A DNA stretch of 64,000 bases from NCBI RefSeq assembly GCF_011065935.2, contig NZ_JAAMNH020000001.1, forward strand, positions 2,501,001 through 2,565,000, written 5' to 3'. Numbering within the stretch: the stretch's first letter is position 1; each line of letters begins with the position of its first letter. The translations under genes and the position numbers were made by a program. The notes below the pieces were generated by a model, which was not told the origin of the DNA, searched no databases, and saw nothing but the letters and a program-made list of their open reading frames with translations. The stretch comes from Clostridium estertheticum. Its GTDB lineage: Bacteria > Bacillota > Clostridia > Clostridiales > Clostridiaceae. This document shows positions 9,363-18,449 of this stretch, in pieces.

Positions 9363-9896
9363 ATGGAAAAAATGTCTTTTGAAATTAGAAAAGCGGTTTA
9401 TACCGACATTGAAGAAATACGAATACTAGCAAAGGAATCCTTTAAGATGTATACCGAAAATGCTGCAATTACAGAACTTATTGCACCTCTTGAGGAAACC
9501 TATGAGGAGATAAAAAAGGCTATAGAAACCACTGAAGTTTTTGTAGCTCTATATAACGAAGAAGTTATTGGTAGTGTGAGAATTGAAATAAAACTAGATA
9601 GTACTGCTTATTTAAGTAGATTCGGTGTTTCACTTTCACATCAAAATAATGGTATTGGTAAAATATTAATGAATGCAATTGATAACTTAATGATAGAACT
9701 GGGGATTACCTCTTTATATCTTCACACTGCATCCAGAATGTTTTCACTTATTAGATTTTATTATGGAAGAGGCTTTTATATAGAATCCACAACTAATGAT
9801 CGAGGATATATAAGAGCATTGCTATGTAAGGAATATATAGCAGATAAAAGTGAGGATTCCTTAGACAATGATTATGAAGATCGTTCAGTAGTATAG
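9363..9896 (+). CDS. GNAT family N-acetyltransferase
   Basis: A 177-residue GNAT protein. The acetyl-CoA loop is seen as HQNNGIGKILMNAI, preceded by the beta-4 strand AYLSRFGVSL and followed by LYLHTASRMFSLIRFYYGRGF, matching the family's C-terminal motif B. The ATG at 9363 follows GGGGAGG at about 9349-9355; an upstream in-frame start overlaps that site and is rejected. The acceptor is unknown. A 42-base perfect palindrome follows as terminator. Confidence 0.82.
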   Translation: MEKMSFEIRKAVYTDIEEIRILAKESFKMYTENAAITELIAPLEETYEEIKKAIETTEVFVALYNEEVIGSVRIEIKLDSTAYLSRFGVSLSHQNNGIGKILMNAIDNLMIELGITSLYLHTASRMFSLIRFYYGRGFYIESTTNDRGYIRALLCKEYIADKSEDSLDNDYEDRSVV

Positions 9897-9936
9897 TAGA
9901 AATAATAAGTAAAACAAGCTGAACTTGGCTTAAAAT

Positions 9937-9978
9937 AAAGCTGTGTCAAAAATATTATAATATTTTTGACACAGCTTT
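9937..9978. terminator. Perfect 42-bp palindromic terminator
   Basis: The 21-base arm 9937-9957 (starting AAAGCTGTGTC) is exactly reverse-complementary to 9958-9978 (ending GACACAGCTTT), flanked by A and T residues. It can terminate in both directions, serving the GNAT gene and the remnant on the minus strand. Confidence 0.8.
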
Positions 9979-10110
9979 ATTAAAATTATAATCTATTGCA
10001 TCTTTTACAAAACCTAACATATACATTGCTTCTTCGTTGGTTACAATAGGACTTTGATGAAAATACATAACGTAACTTAGAAGTACTTTTCCCTGATAAT
10101 AAAGAATATA
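9955..10110 (-). pseudogene. Unidentified C-terminal gene fragment
   Basis: On the minus strand about 50 codons are open and end in a stop inside the palindrome. The peptide includes YFHQSPIVTNEEAMYMLG and FVKDAIDYN, which read like real protein. There is no start codon with a ribosome binding site and the frame stops upstream. I do not recognise the family. It is probably the tail of a lost gene. Confidence 0.3.
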
Positions 10111-10164
10111 CTACTAATGGATATGACTGAAATAATTTAACTTAAAAGGGAGGGGCTGTGTACT

Positions 10165-10701
10165 GTGGTGTATACTAATATAGATATTATAAATGTGTTT
10201 AATAGAAATCTATTAGAGGCGCAGGATGAATTAAAGCAGTTGAAATTTCGTGCTACTGATAGTACACCTAGCTTTACAGCATTGGGTGGTTGGGTATTTG
10301 AGGAGACAATATGTGATTGCTTTTCAAAGGAATTAAAAAATTTACCGTTAAATAGGTTGGTACAATTTCAAGTAAAGGAACAGTTCAAGCTTAGCGGTTT
10401 TAAAACTGGAAGCAGGGGAGTTAGTGATTTTAGAATAAGCAATGGAGATAAACATATACTTTTAGAGGTAAAATCAAGTGGTCTTCATAGCCCTAAGAAT
10501 TTTGTTACTTATAAAGCCTACCATGGAATTATTAAGGCACAAGTAGGATACGAATACTTATATATAACTGGTTGCGAAACGTCGAAACCCTATAAACAAG
10601 AGACACAGAATATATTTGGAGTTGAAAATTCCTTCTTTTTAGATACAGATACAGATGCTTGGGAAAAGTTTGTACAAAGAGTATATGATATCCTTATATA
10701 A
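10165..10701 (+). CDS. Orphan PD-(D/E)XK nuclease-like protein
   Basis: A 178-residue protein with a GTG start (a second GTG follows directly) after AAAAGGGAGGGG. The central segment GSRGVSDFRISNGDKHILLE followed by VKSS fits the nuclease core D-(X)n-ExK of the PD-(D/E)XK fold, and a helix with Glu (GGWVFEETICDCF) comes before it as expected. Many restriction enzymes and DNA-repair nucleases use this core. No methyltransferase, helicase or specificity subunit is next to it, so a classical restriction system is not supported. It may be a stray restriction-like enzyme or part of a defence remnant. A terminator follows. Confidence 0.5.
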   Translation: MVYTNIDIINVFNRNLLEAQDELKQLKFRATDSTPSFTALGGWVFEETICDCFSKELKNLPLNRLVQFQVKEQFKLSGFKTGSRGVSDFRISNGDKHILLEVKSSGLHSPKNFVTYKAYHGIIKAQVGYEYLYITGCETSKPYKQETQNIFGVENSFFLDTDTDAWEKFVQRVYDILI

Positions 10702-10728
10702 ATTTAAATAACCTAAATATGAATAAAA

Positions 10729-10766
10729 AAAGCGCAAGGATTTTATCAATCTTCTTGCGCTTTTAC
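10729..10766 (+). terminator. Hairpin terminator after nuclease-like gene
   Basis: AAAGCGCAAG and CTTGCGCTTTT form the arms of a stem whose 3' side ends in a T run at 10760-10764. Confidence 0.8.
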
Positions 10767-10863
10767 TATAGGGCAGACTACTGCATTTATAAGAAAAAAA
10801 TGTATTTTTATATACAAATATAGTATAATATAGTACTATGATAATGGGTGATTAATATGAAAC

Positions 10864-11220
10864 TCCACGAAATTATTCAGGGTTGTATTAATAGCAAATC
10901 TGATTTTAATATTATTTCTTTATATATTTTCAAAAACATTTTTACTGAAAAAATTTACTAATATAGAAATTGATAATACTCATACAAATATCAAAGTTGT
11001 GCTTAATTACATTGAAAGAGATCAATAATAATGGTTTCAATAATTTTTTCCTTAGGTATTTTAACATTACTTGCACACAGTGTAAAAAATGGCAGCAGAA
11101 GGAATTGAAACAGATACAGAATTTGCTCTGTTAAAGGAACTTAAGTGTGATTCTATTCAAGGGTATTTAATTGGGAAACCAATGATATCCTTTGATTTTG
11201 GAGAAAATTTTATCAAGTGA
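10864..11220 (+). pseudogene. Decayed membrane sensor/EAL cyclic-di-GMP protein
   Basis: Two pieces of one gene are visible. The first (about 10880-11028) reads VVLIANLILILFLYIF, then FTNIEIDNTHTNIKVVLNYI and ends in stops: a membrane anchor running into a CHASE4-like sensor start. The second (about 11053-11220) reads LTLLAHSVK, a one-base slip, then AAEGIETDTEFALLKELKCD and SIQGYLIGKPM, the C-terminus of an EAL phosphodiesterase domain. The middle of the sensor, any GGDEF domain and most of EAL are missing. The 5' end of the fragment is approximate. Confidence 0.7.
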
Positions 11221-11225
11221 AAACT

Positions 11226-11267
11226 ACCCAGTAGTTATTTTAAATAGCTATCTACTGGGTGATTTTT
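11226..11267 (+). terminator. Hairpin terminator of the EAL remnant
   Basis: ACCCAGTAG (11226-11234) pairs with CTACTGGGT (11252-11260), followed by GATTTTT. It survives although the gene before it has decayed. Confidence 0.75.
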
Positions 11268-11394
11268 GTGTATTTTTCCTCTGGATTTAACAAATATATC
11301 TCTTCCTAAATCTTGTGCTTAATTATCAAAATTTCTTGATATGATAGCCATGAGATATTTGTATAATAAAAAGAAGAAAGTGAGTTTGAATATA

Positions 11395-12309
11395 ATGAAT
11401 TGCAAGCCAAGAATAAAAGGAATAATACTTGTAATAATAGGGGCTACACTATGGGGTGTATCAGGCAGCGTTGCTCAATTCTTGTTTCAGCAAAAGGGAT
11501 TTAGTGCAGAATGGCTTGTTGTTATTCGTCTACTAGTATCAGGAATAATTTTATTATTATATGCTTTAATAAAAGGTAATAAGAACATATGGAAAATATG
11601 GGAAACTAAGCATAACTGCTGGAGTCTAATAATTTTTAGCATTATAGGGATGGTAGGTGTGCAGTATACATACTTTGCTGCTATTAAATATGGAAATGCT
11701 CCAACAGCCACGATACTTCAATATTTATCAGCGGTGATAATTGCTTGTTATTTGATTATTTTCAATAAAAGAATTCCGAATTTACAAGAAATCATAGCCA
11801 TTATACTCGCAATGGTGGGTACATTTTTTATTATTACAAAAGGCAATATACATATCCTGTCTATTTCTAAGTTAGCATTATTTTGGGGAATTTGTTCGGC
11901 GTTTACGGCAGCTTTTTACACATTGCAACCTCGTTATCTTCTTGCTAAGTATGGTTCTACAATTGTAGTTGGATGGGGGATGCTCATTGGTGGAATAGCT
12001 TTTAGTTTTGTCCATCAGCCTTGGACATTTACAGGTCAGTGGTCAATTATTTCAATGTTTGCTGTTATATTTGTGGTGTTATTTGGAACACTTATCGCAT
12101 TTTGCTGTTATCTGGAAAGCTTAAAGTACATACAACCAACAGAAACAAGTGTACTATCTTGTGTTGAACCATTATCTGCAGCCTTTTTATCTATATATTG
12201 GTTGAATGTTACTTTTGGCGTATCGGAATGGTTAGGAACGGTGTGTATTATAGGTACAATTATAATTTTGTCTCGGGTGAAAAATAAAGGGAGCAATAAG
12301 GGGGAGTAG
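11395..12309 (+). CDS. EamA/DMT-family transporter
   Basis: About 304 residues with ten predicted hydrophobic helices in two EamA repeats. The first begins IKGIILVIIGATLWGVSGSV, and the second covers LALFWGICSAFTAAFYTLQ through EPLSAAFLSIYWLNVTFGV, ending with the family's typical conserved Pro-Leu in the penultimate helix. It is a drug/metabolite-type exporter with unknown substrate. The start is uncertain: in-frame ATG codons at 11341 and 11395 are possible, and neither has a strong ribosome binding site. The later one places the first helix as in other family members. Confidence 0.82.
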   Translation: MNCKPRIKGIILVIIGATLWGVSGSVAQFLFQQKGFSAEWLVVIRLLVSGIILLLYALIKGNKNIWKIWETKHNCWSLIIFSIIGMVGVQYTYFAAIKYGNAPTATILQYLSAVIIACYLIIFNKRIPNLQEIIAIILAMVGTFFIITKGNIHILSISKLALFWGICSAFTAAFYTLQPRYLLAKYGSTIVVGWGMLIGGIAFSFVHQPWTFTGQWSIISMFAVIFVVLFGTLIAFCCYLESLKYIQPTETSVLSCVEPLSAAFLSIYWLNVTFGVSEWLGTVCIIGTIIILSRVKNKGSNKGE

Positions 12310-12368
12310 ATTATTTGTAGGGATATCTTCAGCATCTAAATAACCTTTAATATTGACTACTCCCTTTA

Positions 12369-12420
12369 AAAATAAGACAAGAAACATATTATGCATATAA
12401 TATGTTTCTTGTCTTATTTT
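12369..12420. terminator. Strong bidirectional hairpin terminator
   Basis: A 24-base perfect stem, 12369-12392 against 12397-12420, with the four-base loop GCAT and A/T-rich ends. It separates the convergent EamA transporter and RHH/zinc-finger genes. Confidence 0.85.
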
Positions 12421-12508
12421 CTTTGAGCAAGAGCCAAGGAATATTAGCTGGCAACTTCTGACTATGATTTAATTCTTCTATGGTTTAGCTATCATAAACA
12501 ATGTATTA

Positions 12509-12817
12509 TTATTCTTTCCTGCAACAATTCTTATGAACCCAGCTTTCTAACTCTGTATAACAAATTACTTCTCCTGGAGCAATAGGGTTACTACATACCT
12601 GACAAGTTGAGTTATAGTCAGCTATCTTTGTTTTCCCCAGCCATAGGGGTTTATTAAGTTCTATTAATTCCTTTTGTAGTTCATCCTCTGTAAATCCCTT
12701 GCAAACTAACTCACGTAAATAACCAGAAAAATTATTGTCTCCATGAGTTAATTTAGATTTTCTTAATGCTAACCTATACACATGTTCTGGCATACTAATT
12801 GATATTTTTCTAATCAT
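12509..12817 (-). CDS. Small protein with RHH-like N-terminus and zinc-finger-like C-terminus
   Basis: A 102-residue protein; ATG at 12817 is chosen because AGGAG is spaced nine bases before it, and a TTG six bases upstream is too close. The N-terminus MIRKISISMPEHVYRLALRK resembles a ribbon-helix-helix strand and first helix, and the region with NFSGYLRELV resembles its second helix. The C-terminus has CQVCSNPIAPGEVICYTE followed by WVHKNC, a Cys-Cys-His-Cys arrangement that could bind zinc. This suggests a DNA-binding regulator, but no target or partner is evident. Confidence 0.55.
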   Translation of the reverse strand: MIRKISISMPEHVYRLALRKSKLTHGDNNFSGYLRELVCKGFTEDELQKELIELNKPLWLGKTKIADYNSTCQVCSNPIAPGEVICYTELESWVHKNCCRKE

Positions 12818-12823
12818 TATCAA

Positions 12824-13262
12824 TAACTCCTATAGTATTAATATCTACTTATATAATATGACGATAAATATAATTGGTGCATACACTGTATACAAAATAG
12901 CTACCTTTGTAGATTAAGAGGCTTAGTGGAAGAGAAAAAAATATTTTTTCATTGAAATGTATAAATATTTTTCAGTGGTTTTTATTGTGAAGTTTTAACA
13001 ATTACAGGATAATATCAGCAATTTATGTATACTCTATTAGTACATCACAAAAATTCTGTGAATAGAGGGTTTATAGTTATGACTACAAAGAAAAATAATT
13101 AGTTTTATGGTATTGCGATGGTAATAAAGCTAAAGATAAGCTTATAAATGTATAAGGCGTTAATATAATTGAGAATATTATGAATTATCTGTATATTTAA
13201 AATTCATAATGCTATAAAATTTAATAAAATATATTGCTATAATGCAAGAATGGAGATGTTTT
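12824..13262. other. Gene-poor intergenic region
   Basis: About 440 bases without a supported gene. It holds the promoters of the two divergent genes and AT-rich sequence. A short ATG frame at about 13078 (MTTKKNN) stops at once. I see no riboswitch, RNA gene or repeat here. Confidence 0.4.
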
Positions 13263-14144
13263 ATGGTTAAAATACTATTAGGGTCACTGATTTTGTTTGT
13301 ATCATACTTTGCTTTTATTTATTTCTCAGATGTTCTCAGAGCGGCAAAGACAGGAAAAATCAAAAATAAAAATTTTATTGTTTTTGGTGGAATAGGATTT
13401 ATAGCTAATTTTTTTGATACTTTAGGAGTAGGAAGCTTTGCTATTATAACATCTATAGTTAGGTTCTTCAAATTGACGGATGATAGAACCCTCCCTGGCA
13501 CTTTAAATGTATCTTGTACGATTCCAACTGCTTTGGAGGCGATTATTTTTTTAACTGTTATAAAAGTTGATAAAATAACATTGATTTCAATGATTATGGC
13601 TGCAGTTTTAGGTGCAATAATAGGAGCAGATATTGTTGCCAAATTTAACATAAGAGATGTAAGAATTGGAATGGGACTCGCGCTAATTGTGGTTGCTGTT
13701 ATGATGCTTTCGGGACTGCTTCATCTTATGCCAATTGGCGGAACAGCCAGTGGGCTTATAGGAATTAAACTTATGGTTGCTATTGGTTGTAATTTTATAC
13801 TTGGAGCACTAATGCAACTTGGTGTTGGCCTGTATGCTCCTTGCATGGCACTAATTTATGCACTTGGAATGAACCCTCTTGCTGCTTTTCCAATAATGAT
13901 GGGCTCCTGTGCTTTTCTAATGCCTGCGGGATCTGTTCAATTTGTAAAAAAAGAAGCATATGATAGAAAAGCATCTATAGCTATTACTCTGTTTGGAAGT
14001 GCTGGGGTATTAATTGCTGCGTATATTGTTAAATCACTGCCACTAAATATTGTTAAATGGTTAGTGCTAATAATCGTAATCTATACATCTATTATGCTAT
14101 TAGTATCTGCCCATCAAGCACGAAAACAAGTGAAAAATTCATAG
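13263..14144 (+). CDS. TauE/SafE-family anion permease
   Basis: A 293-residue polytopic protein of the sulfite exporter TauE/SafE family, with about eight hydrophobic helices. The GGIGFIANFFDTLGVGSFAI segment and the repeated FILGALMQLGVGLYAPCMALI in the second half are typical of the two-repeat architecture. The ATG at 13263 is preceded by TGGAGATG; an in-frame ATG 21 bases upstream lacks such a site. Substrates in the family include sulfite, sulfoacetate and other organic anions, so the substrate here is open. Confidence 0.82.
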   Translation: MVKILLGSLILFVSYFAFIYFSDVLRAAKTGKIKNKNFIVFGGIGFIANFFDTLGVGSFAIITSIVRFFKLTDDRTLPGTLNVSCTIPTALEAIIFLTVIKVDKITLISMIMAAVLGAIIGADIVAKFNIRDVRIGMGLALIVVAVMMLSGLLHLMPIGGTASGLIGIKLMVAIGCNFILGALMQLGVGLYAPCMALIYALGMNPLAAFPIMMGSCAFLMPAGSVQFVKKEAYDRKASIAITLFGSAGVLIAAYIVKSLPLNIVKWLVLIIVIYTSIMLLVSAHQARKQVKNS

Positions 14145-14274
14145 AGATATACTCTTAGCAAACATAAACTTGCAGTTTCTGTGAGTAACTGTTGGTATTG
14201 CAGAATAAAAGAGATAATCATTACAAGGTATTTATATTACATTGTAATATTCCCTCCTTCAATATATTATTAAT

Positions 14275-15201
14275 GTGGTTGGAACTCATCCTCATGAGGA
14301 TCACATAGGTGGGCTTGATTATATAATTAATAGATTTAAGGTAGGAAAAATATACATGCCTAAAGCTACATCAACTACTAAAGCATTTGAAGGTGTAGTA
14401 ACAGCCATTAAAAATAGTGGAATGACCGCTACAGTTCCAACACCAGGAAAAGGCTTTAAAGTAGGGGATGCTACCTGTGTAATTATAGCACCAAATGGAA
14501 TTAACTATGAAGACACTAATAATAATTCTATAGTTATTAAAGTAAGCTTTGGAGAAAATTCTTTCTTATTTACTGGAGATGCTGAAGCGATTTCCGAGAA
14601 TGAGATGTTAGCAAGTGGTTATGATCTTCAAGCAGATGTACTTAAAATAGGTCATCATGGTAGTAATAGTTCAACAACGCAACAGTTTTTAAATGCAGTT
14701 AATCCAAAGTATGCAGTAATAAGTGTTGGAAAAGAAAATAATTATGGTCATCCTGCAAAAGAAACTATGGATAGACTTATAGCTCAAAATATATCTGTAT
14801 ACAGAACTGATGAATCAGGTAATATAATAGGAATTTCAGATGGTAAAAACATAACTTTTAATGTTATTCCAAGTGTAAGCATAGACAATAATCCAAGTAT
14901 TACAGATGTAAAAATAACATCTATAGATTTAGCAAATGAGATAGCAACAATTAAAAATTTTGGAGCTACTGATGTAGATATGACAGGCTGGAGCTTGTTA
15001 AGCACAGAAGGAATGCAAAATTATGATTTCCCAGATAAATTTATTTTAAAAGCAGGTGCCAGCATGAATATTACCAGTGGAGCAAATGCTAAGGATGATG
15101 AAGTGGTATATTTGAAATGGACCGGATCCAATATTTGGAACAATCTTGGAGATCTAGGGGAGCTTTATGATGCAAACGATGGATTAGTATCATCTAAGTA
15201 A
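14275..15201 (+). pseudogene. N-terminally truncated ComEC-like metallo-beta-lactamase with lamin-tail domain
   Basis: A 308-codon frame begins abruptly at THPHEDHIGG, the HxHxDH metal motif, which in this family lies some 60-90 residues from the start after a signal peptide and an IDVGQGD strand. Later metal ligands are present (FTGDAE, IGHHGS), and the C-terminal part (about residues 215-308; NEIATIKNFGATDVDMTGW) is a lamin-tail domain. Upstream codons run into stops with no signal peptide and no ribosome binding site. The gene has therefore lost its 5' end; the rest is intact. Intact relatives are secreted hydrolases thought to be nucleases. Confidence 0.72.
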
Positions 15202-15210
15202 GGGTAACTG

Positions 15211-16077
15211 TTATCTGTAACCTTTAATATTTAACATATCAGAAATAGTTTTAATTTGATAGCCTTTAGCTTTAAGTTTTTCAATAATTTGTGGTAATGC
15301 TTCAGCAGTTGCAATTTTATCAGCGTTACTATGCATAAGTATTATTTCACCAGGACGAACATTATTAATAACAGTATCAACAATATGGTCTTTTTCCTTT
15401 TGAGACCAATCAAAGGTATCTAGTGACCATATAGCCATTTTATAATTATTTTCTCTAAAAACATTAATGACGTTATTATCTATAGCACCATAAGGTGGTC
15501 TAACTATGGAAGGCTTTTTTCCTATAAGCTTATATAATATATTATCAGTAGATGTAAGTTCTTTGGTAATGTCTTGTGAACTAAGCTTACTTAAATCAGC
15601 ATGTGTATAAGAATGATTTAAAATTAAATGCCCTTCATTAAAAGCTCTTTTTACCACTTCAGGATTAGCTTTGGCACTTTCGCCTATAAAGAAAAAGTTA
15701 GCTCTTATATTATACTTTTTTAATATATCAAGTATTTCGGGTGTTATTTTTGAATCGGGACCATCATCAAAGGATAAGGATACGACTTTTTCTTTTGTTG
15801 GTCCATTTAAAAATATAACGCCAGGATTATCCCTTGTAAATTTAACTATATTATTTTTCCATTTTATATTACTTGCAAGTTCCTTTTTAGTGAATTTATC
15901 TGATGAACCTAATGGGTATAATATTTGGGCATCTTTATTATAGGACGTAGTGTAAATATTTCTTTCATTTATACCTAAGGCATTATGTGATTTTAAAAAA
16001 TCACCAAAGAGCAAAGAGTTTGTTAAAATAATTATCAATGATATAAAAACAAAGAAATTGGTTTTCTTAGTACGCAT
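15211..16077 (-). CDS. Polysaccharide deacetylase (NodB domain), membrane-anchored or secreted
   Basis: A 288-residue carbohydrate esterase family 4 protein. An N-terminal hydrophobic segment (FFVFISLIIILTNSLLF, about residues 8-24) acts as signal anchor. The NodB motifs appear in order: SFDDGPD, HSYTH, RPPYG, a DTFDWSQ segment and LMHSN. The Asp-His-His metal triad is intact. The likely substrate is peptidoglycan or another acetylated glycan, possibly in cell-wall or spore-cortex modification. AGGAGGA is well placed before the ATG. The gene ends close to the truncated metallo-beta-lactamase gene on the other strand. Confidence 0.88.
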   Translation of the reverse strand: MRTKKTNFFVFISLIIILTNSLLFGDFLKSHNALGINERNIYTTSYNKDAQILYPLGSSDKFTKKELASNIKWKNNIVKFTRDNPGVIFLNGPTKEKVVSLSFDDGPDSKITPEILDILKKYNIRANFFFIGESAKANPEVVKRAFNEGHLILNHSYTHADLSKLSSQDITKELTSTDNILYKLIGKKPSIVRPPYGAIDNNVINVFRENNYKMAIWSLDTFDWSQKEKDHIVDTVINNVRPGEIILMHSNADKIATAEALPQIIEKLKAKGYQIKTISDMLNIKGYR

Positions 16078-16240
16078 AACAATGTCCTCCTTGAATTATT
16101 TATTATTTTATCTTATCTTCGTAAAACAGATGTTGGTTTATGCTAGCAATTATAATATTAAATGTATCGTAAACTTATATAGATTTTTATTAAAGTAAAA
16201 AAGAACCTAATTGGCTCTTCATTATTGTTGTAACAATCTT

Positions 16241-16399
16241 TTAAGTCCTTCTCCTTCTTCTTCCTGAAATAATATCCACGAATAATGCTATTGCAGCTAT
16301 TACAAGTAACCAATGAATCATAAGACCGCCAATGCTAAATATAAACCCCAAGAACCAAAAAATTAATAATATTCCACCTATCCAACTTAAAAAACCCAT
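16241..16399 (-). CDS. Small lmo0937-type membrane protein
   Basis: A 52-residue protein: MGFLSWIGGILLIFWFLGFI, a second hydrophobic stretch through LLVIAALFVD-like residues, and a basic end GRRRRRT. Glycine-rich short helices followed by a run of arginines match the lmo0937/DUF5670 family of tiny membrane proteins, widespread in Firmicutes and of unknown function. AAAGGTAG precedes the ATG at good spacing. A weak hairpin with AATTGGCTC lies just downstream at about 16200-16225. Confidence 0.7.
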   Translation of the reverse strand: MGFLSWIGGILLIFWFLGFIFSIGGLMIHWLLVIAAIALFVDIISGRRRRRT

Positions 16400-16742
16400 T
16401 TAAAACACTACCTTTCATGTATTTAAATAAATATATATTTACTAAATCTCTTTAAATATTATAATTACCATAATTTCATTATGTATACTCATTATATTCA
16501 TCATCAAATCTTGAATAATATCAGTTGAAATAGCAAAAATTATAAAAAAATATGTAGCATACTTAGTGATAAAGATACTGAGGACATTTTGTTCATAATT
16601 AACCATAGAGAATTATTAATACAATATTAACATATATTCTGTAATTATATGATAATATTGTATTAAGTTTATGATAAAACCAAGATTAAGTATAAAATTG
16701 TATATTTAAAAAAAATCATAAACAATGAAGGGAGAATTTAAT
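16400..16742. other. Intergenic region between divergent genes
   Basis: Very AT-rich, 343 bases. It holds the promoters of the small membrane protein and of the TerD pair. No further gene or structured RNA is evident. Confidence 0.4.
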
Positions 16743-17321
16743 ATGGCAGTTAGTTTGAAAAAAGGACAAAAGGTGGATCTAACCAAAACAAATCCTGGTC
16801 TTAAAAAAGTACTTATAGGGCTTGGTTGGGATACAAATAAATATGATGGCGGCTCTGATTTCGATCTAGATTCAGCTGCTTTTCTTTTAGGTGAAAATGG
16901 AAAGGTATCTGGGGATGGAGATTTCATTTTTTATAATAATTTAAATCACGCTTCAAATTCTGTAAATCACCTAGGGGACAACTTAACTGGTAATGGGGAT
17001 GGGGACGACGAACAACTGAAGGTTGATTTATCTGTTGTTCCACAAAACGTAACAAAAATTGATTTCACAGTAACTATTAACGATGCAGAAACAAGAAAAC
17101 AAAACTTTGGACAAGTTTCTAATGCGTTTATAAGAATATGTAACGAAGAAACTGGGGCAGAATTAATAAGATATGACCTAGGAGAAGACTATAGTATAGA
17201 AACAGCTGTAATAGTTGCAGAATTATATAGGAACGGAGCAGAATGGAAATTTAACGCAATAGGTAGTGGCTTCGAAGGCGGGCTTGGCGCTCTATGTTCA
17301 AATTTCGGAGTGAATAATTAA
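16743..17321 (+). CDS. TerD-family stress protein
   Basis: A 192-residue TerD/CABP protein: AVSLKKGQKVDLTKTNPGL, IGLGWDTN, then the calcium-site regions DFDLDSAAFLL and HLGDNLTGNGDGDDE, and the C-terminal ELYRNGAEWKFNAIGSGF. The Asp-rich loops that bind Ca2+ in the family are intact. The ATG at 16743 follows GGGAGA. Members are linked to tellurite and general stress resistance, but the cellular role is unclear. It is the first of a tandem pair; no TerC or ATP-grasp partners are seen. Confidence 0.9.
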   Translation: MAVSLKKGQKVDLTKTNPGLKKVLIGLGWDTNKYDGGSDFDLDSAAFLLGENGKVSGDGDFIFYNNLNHASNSVNHLGDNLTGNGDGDDEQLKVDLSVVPQNVTKIDFTVTINDAETRKQNFGQVSNAFIRICNEETGAELIRYDLGEDYSIETAVIVAELYRNGAEWKFNAIGSGFEGGLGALCSNFGVNN

Positions 17322-17353
17322 ATCAATTATAAAATTAAAAGAAGGTGCTTATA

Positions 17354-17953
17354 GTGACTATTAATTTGAAAAAAGGACAAAAAGTTGACTTAACAAAAGG
17401 AAATAGTGGAATATCAAAAATAGTGGTTGGACTGGGTTGGGATGCTGTAGCTTCATCTGCAGGCGGTGGTCTTTTTAAAAAAAAGGCTTCAGATATTGAT
17501 TGTGATGCTTCAGTTTTAATGATAAATAGTGATGGTAAACTTAAAGGTATAGAAAATGTTATATATTTTGGGAATTTGGAAAGTCGTTGTGGGGGTGTAG
17601 TACATACTGGAGACAATAGAACTGGTGATGGTAATGGTGATGATGAACAGATACTTATAGATTTATCGAAAATTTCTGAAGGCGTAGATAAATTAGTATT
17701 TGTTGTTAATATTTACGATTGTATTAAAAGAAATCAAGATTTTGGCCAAATTCAAAATGCATATATAAGAATTGTAAATACTACAGATAATACTGAATTA
17801 TTAAAATACAATCTATCTGAAAGCTATGCAGGTAAGACTTCTCTAATAACAGGAGATATTTATAGACATAATAATGAATGGAAATTTTCAGCTATTGGTG
17901 AAGGAACAAATGAAGGTTCACTAACTGGCCTTATTGAAAGATATAGAAAATAA
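17354..17953 (+). CDS. TerD-family stress protein (second copy)
   Basis: A 199-residue paralogue of the preceding gene, with VTINLKKGQKVDLTKGN at the start, DIDCDASVLMIN, HTGDNRTGDGNGDDEQ and NNEWKFSAIGEG. The GTG at 17354 is chosen from AGAAGG spacing; another GTG nine bases earlier overlaps that site. An insertion with GGGLFKKKASDID after GLGWD distinguishes it from the first copy. The 32-base spacer suggests one transcript, ended by a strong hairpin. Confidence 0.88.
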   Translation: MTINLKKGQKVDLTKGNSGISKIVVGLGWDAVASSAGGGLFKKKASDIDCDASVLMINSDGKLKGIENVIYFGNLESRCGGVVHTGDNRTGDGNGDDEQILIDLSKISEGVDKLVFVVNIYDCIKRNQDFGQIQNAYIRIVNTTDNTELLKYNLSESYAGKTSLITGDIYRHNNEWKFSAIGEGTNEGSLTGLIERYRK

Positions 17954-17959
17954 ATATTT

Positions 17960-18005
17960 AAAGTAAAGGGTATATCTTAGATAATTAAGATATACCCTTT
18001 ACTTT
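17960..18005 (+). terminator. Terminator of the TerD pair
   Basis: A 20-base perfect stem: 17960-17979 pairs with 17986-18005 around the loop GATAAT. Confidence 0.85.
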
Positions 18006-18127
18006 AATAAGCTTAAAGACTATAAATAACCCCGCTGTATATTATATTAACAGTAAACTCTTATAAACAGATGGGATATTTTTTATAATATCAAGTGTAA
18101 TTGAACTTACAAAAACCAAAATGCAAT

Positions 18128-18289
18128 CTAATAAAAAGTGTCTTTAGAAAATGCATTTTCCCATTCACCTTTATAATATATAGAGCCATCAGACTTGTAT
18201 GCAGTTCCTAAGCCATCTGGGCCGTCATTTTTTAATTTGCCGACATATTTATCGCCACTATTAAAATAATAAGAACCTATGCCACTACA
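18128..18289 (-). pseudogene. MORN-repeat protein remnant
   Basis: Minus-strand codons read GIGSYYFNSGDKYVGKLKND, then GLGTAYKSDGSIYYKGEW and end in a stop. These are two to three MORN-like repeats (the G-x-G-x-x-x-x-x-x-G-x-x-Y pattern). No start codon or N-terminal domain lies upstream, so this is the tail of a lost gene. Confidence 0.55.
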
Positions 18290-18449
18290 GATCGGAATTG
18301 ATTACAATATAATTAAATATATCTATATTATAACATAAATATATAAATTGTATAATTAGATGTGAAAATAATCTCAAAAAATTATAAACCGTTTATTTCA
18401 AGTCAGAACATTATAGGGAAATATTGTAATTTTCACCATGTATAACCTG

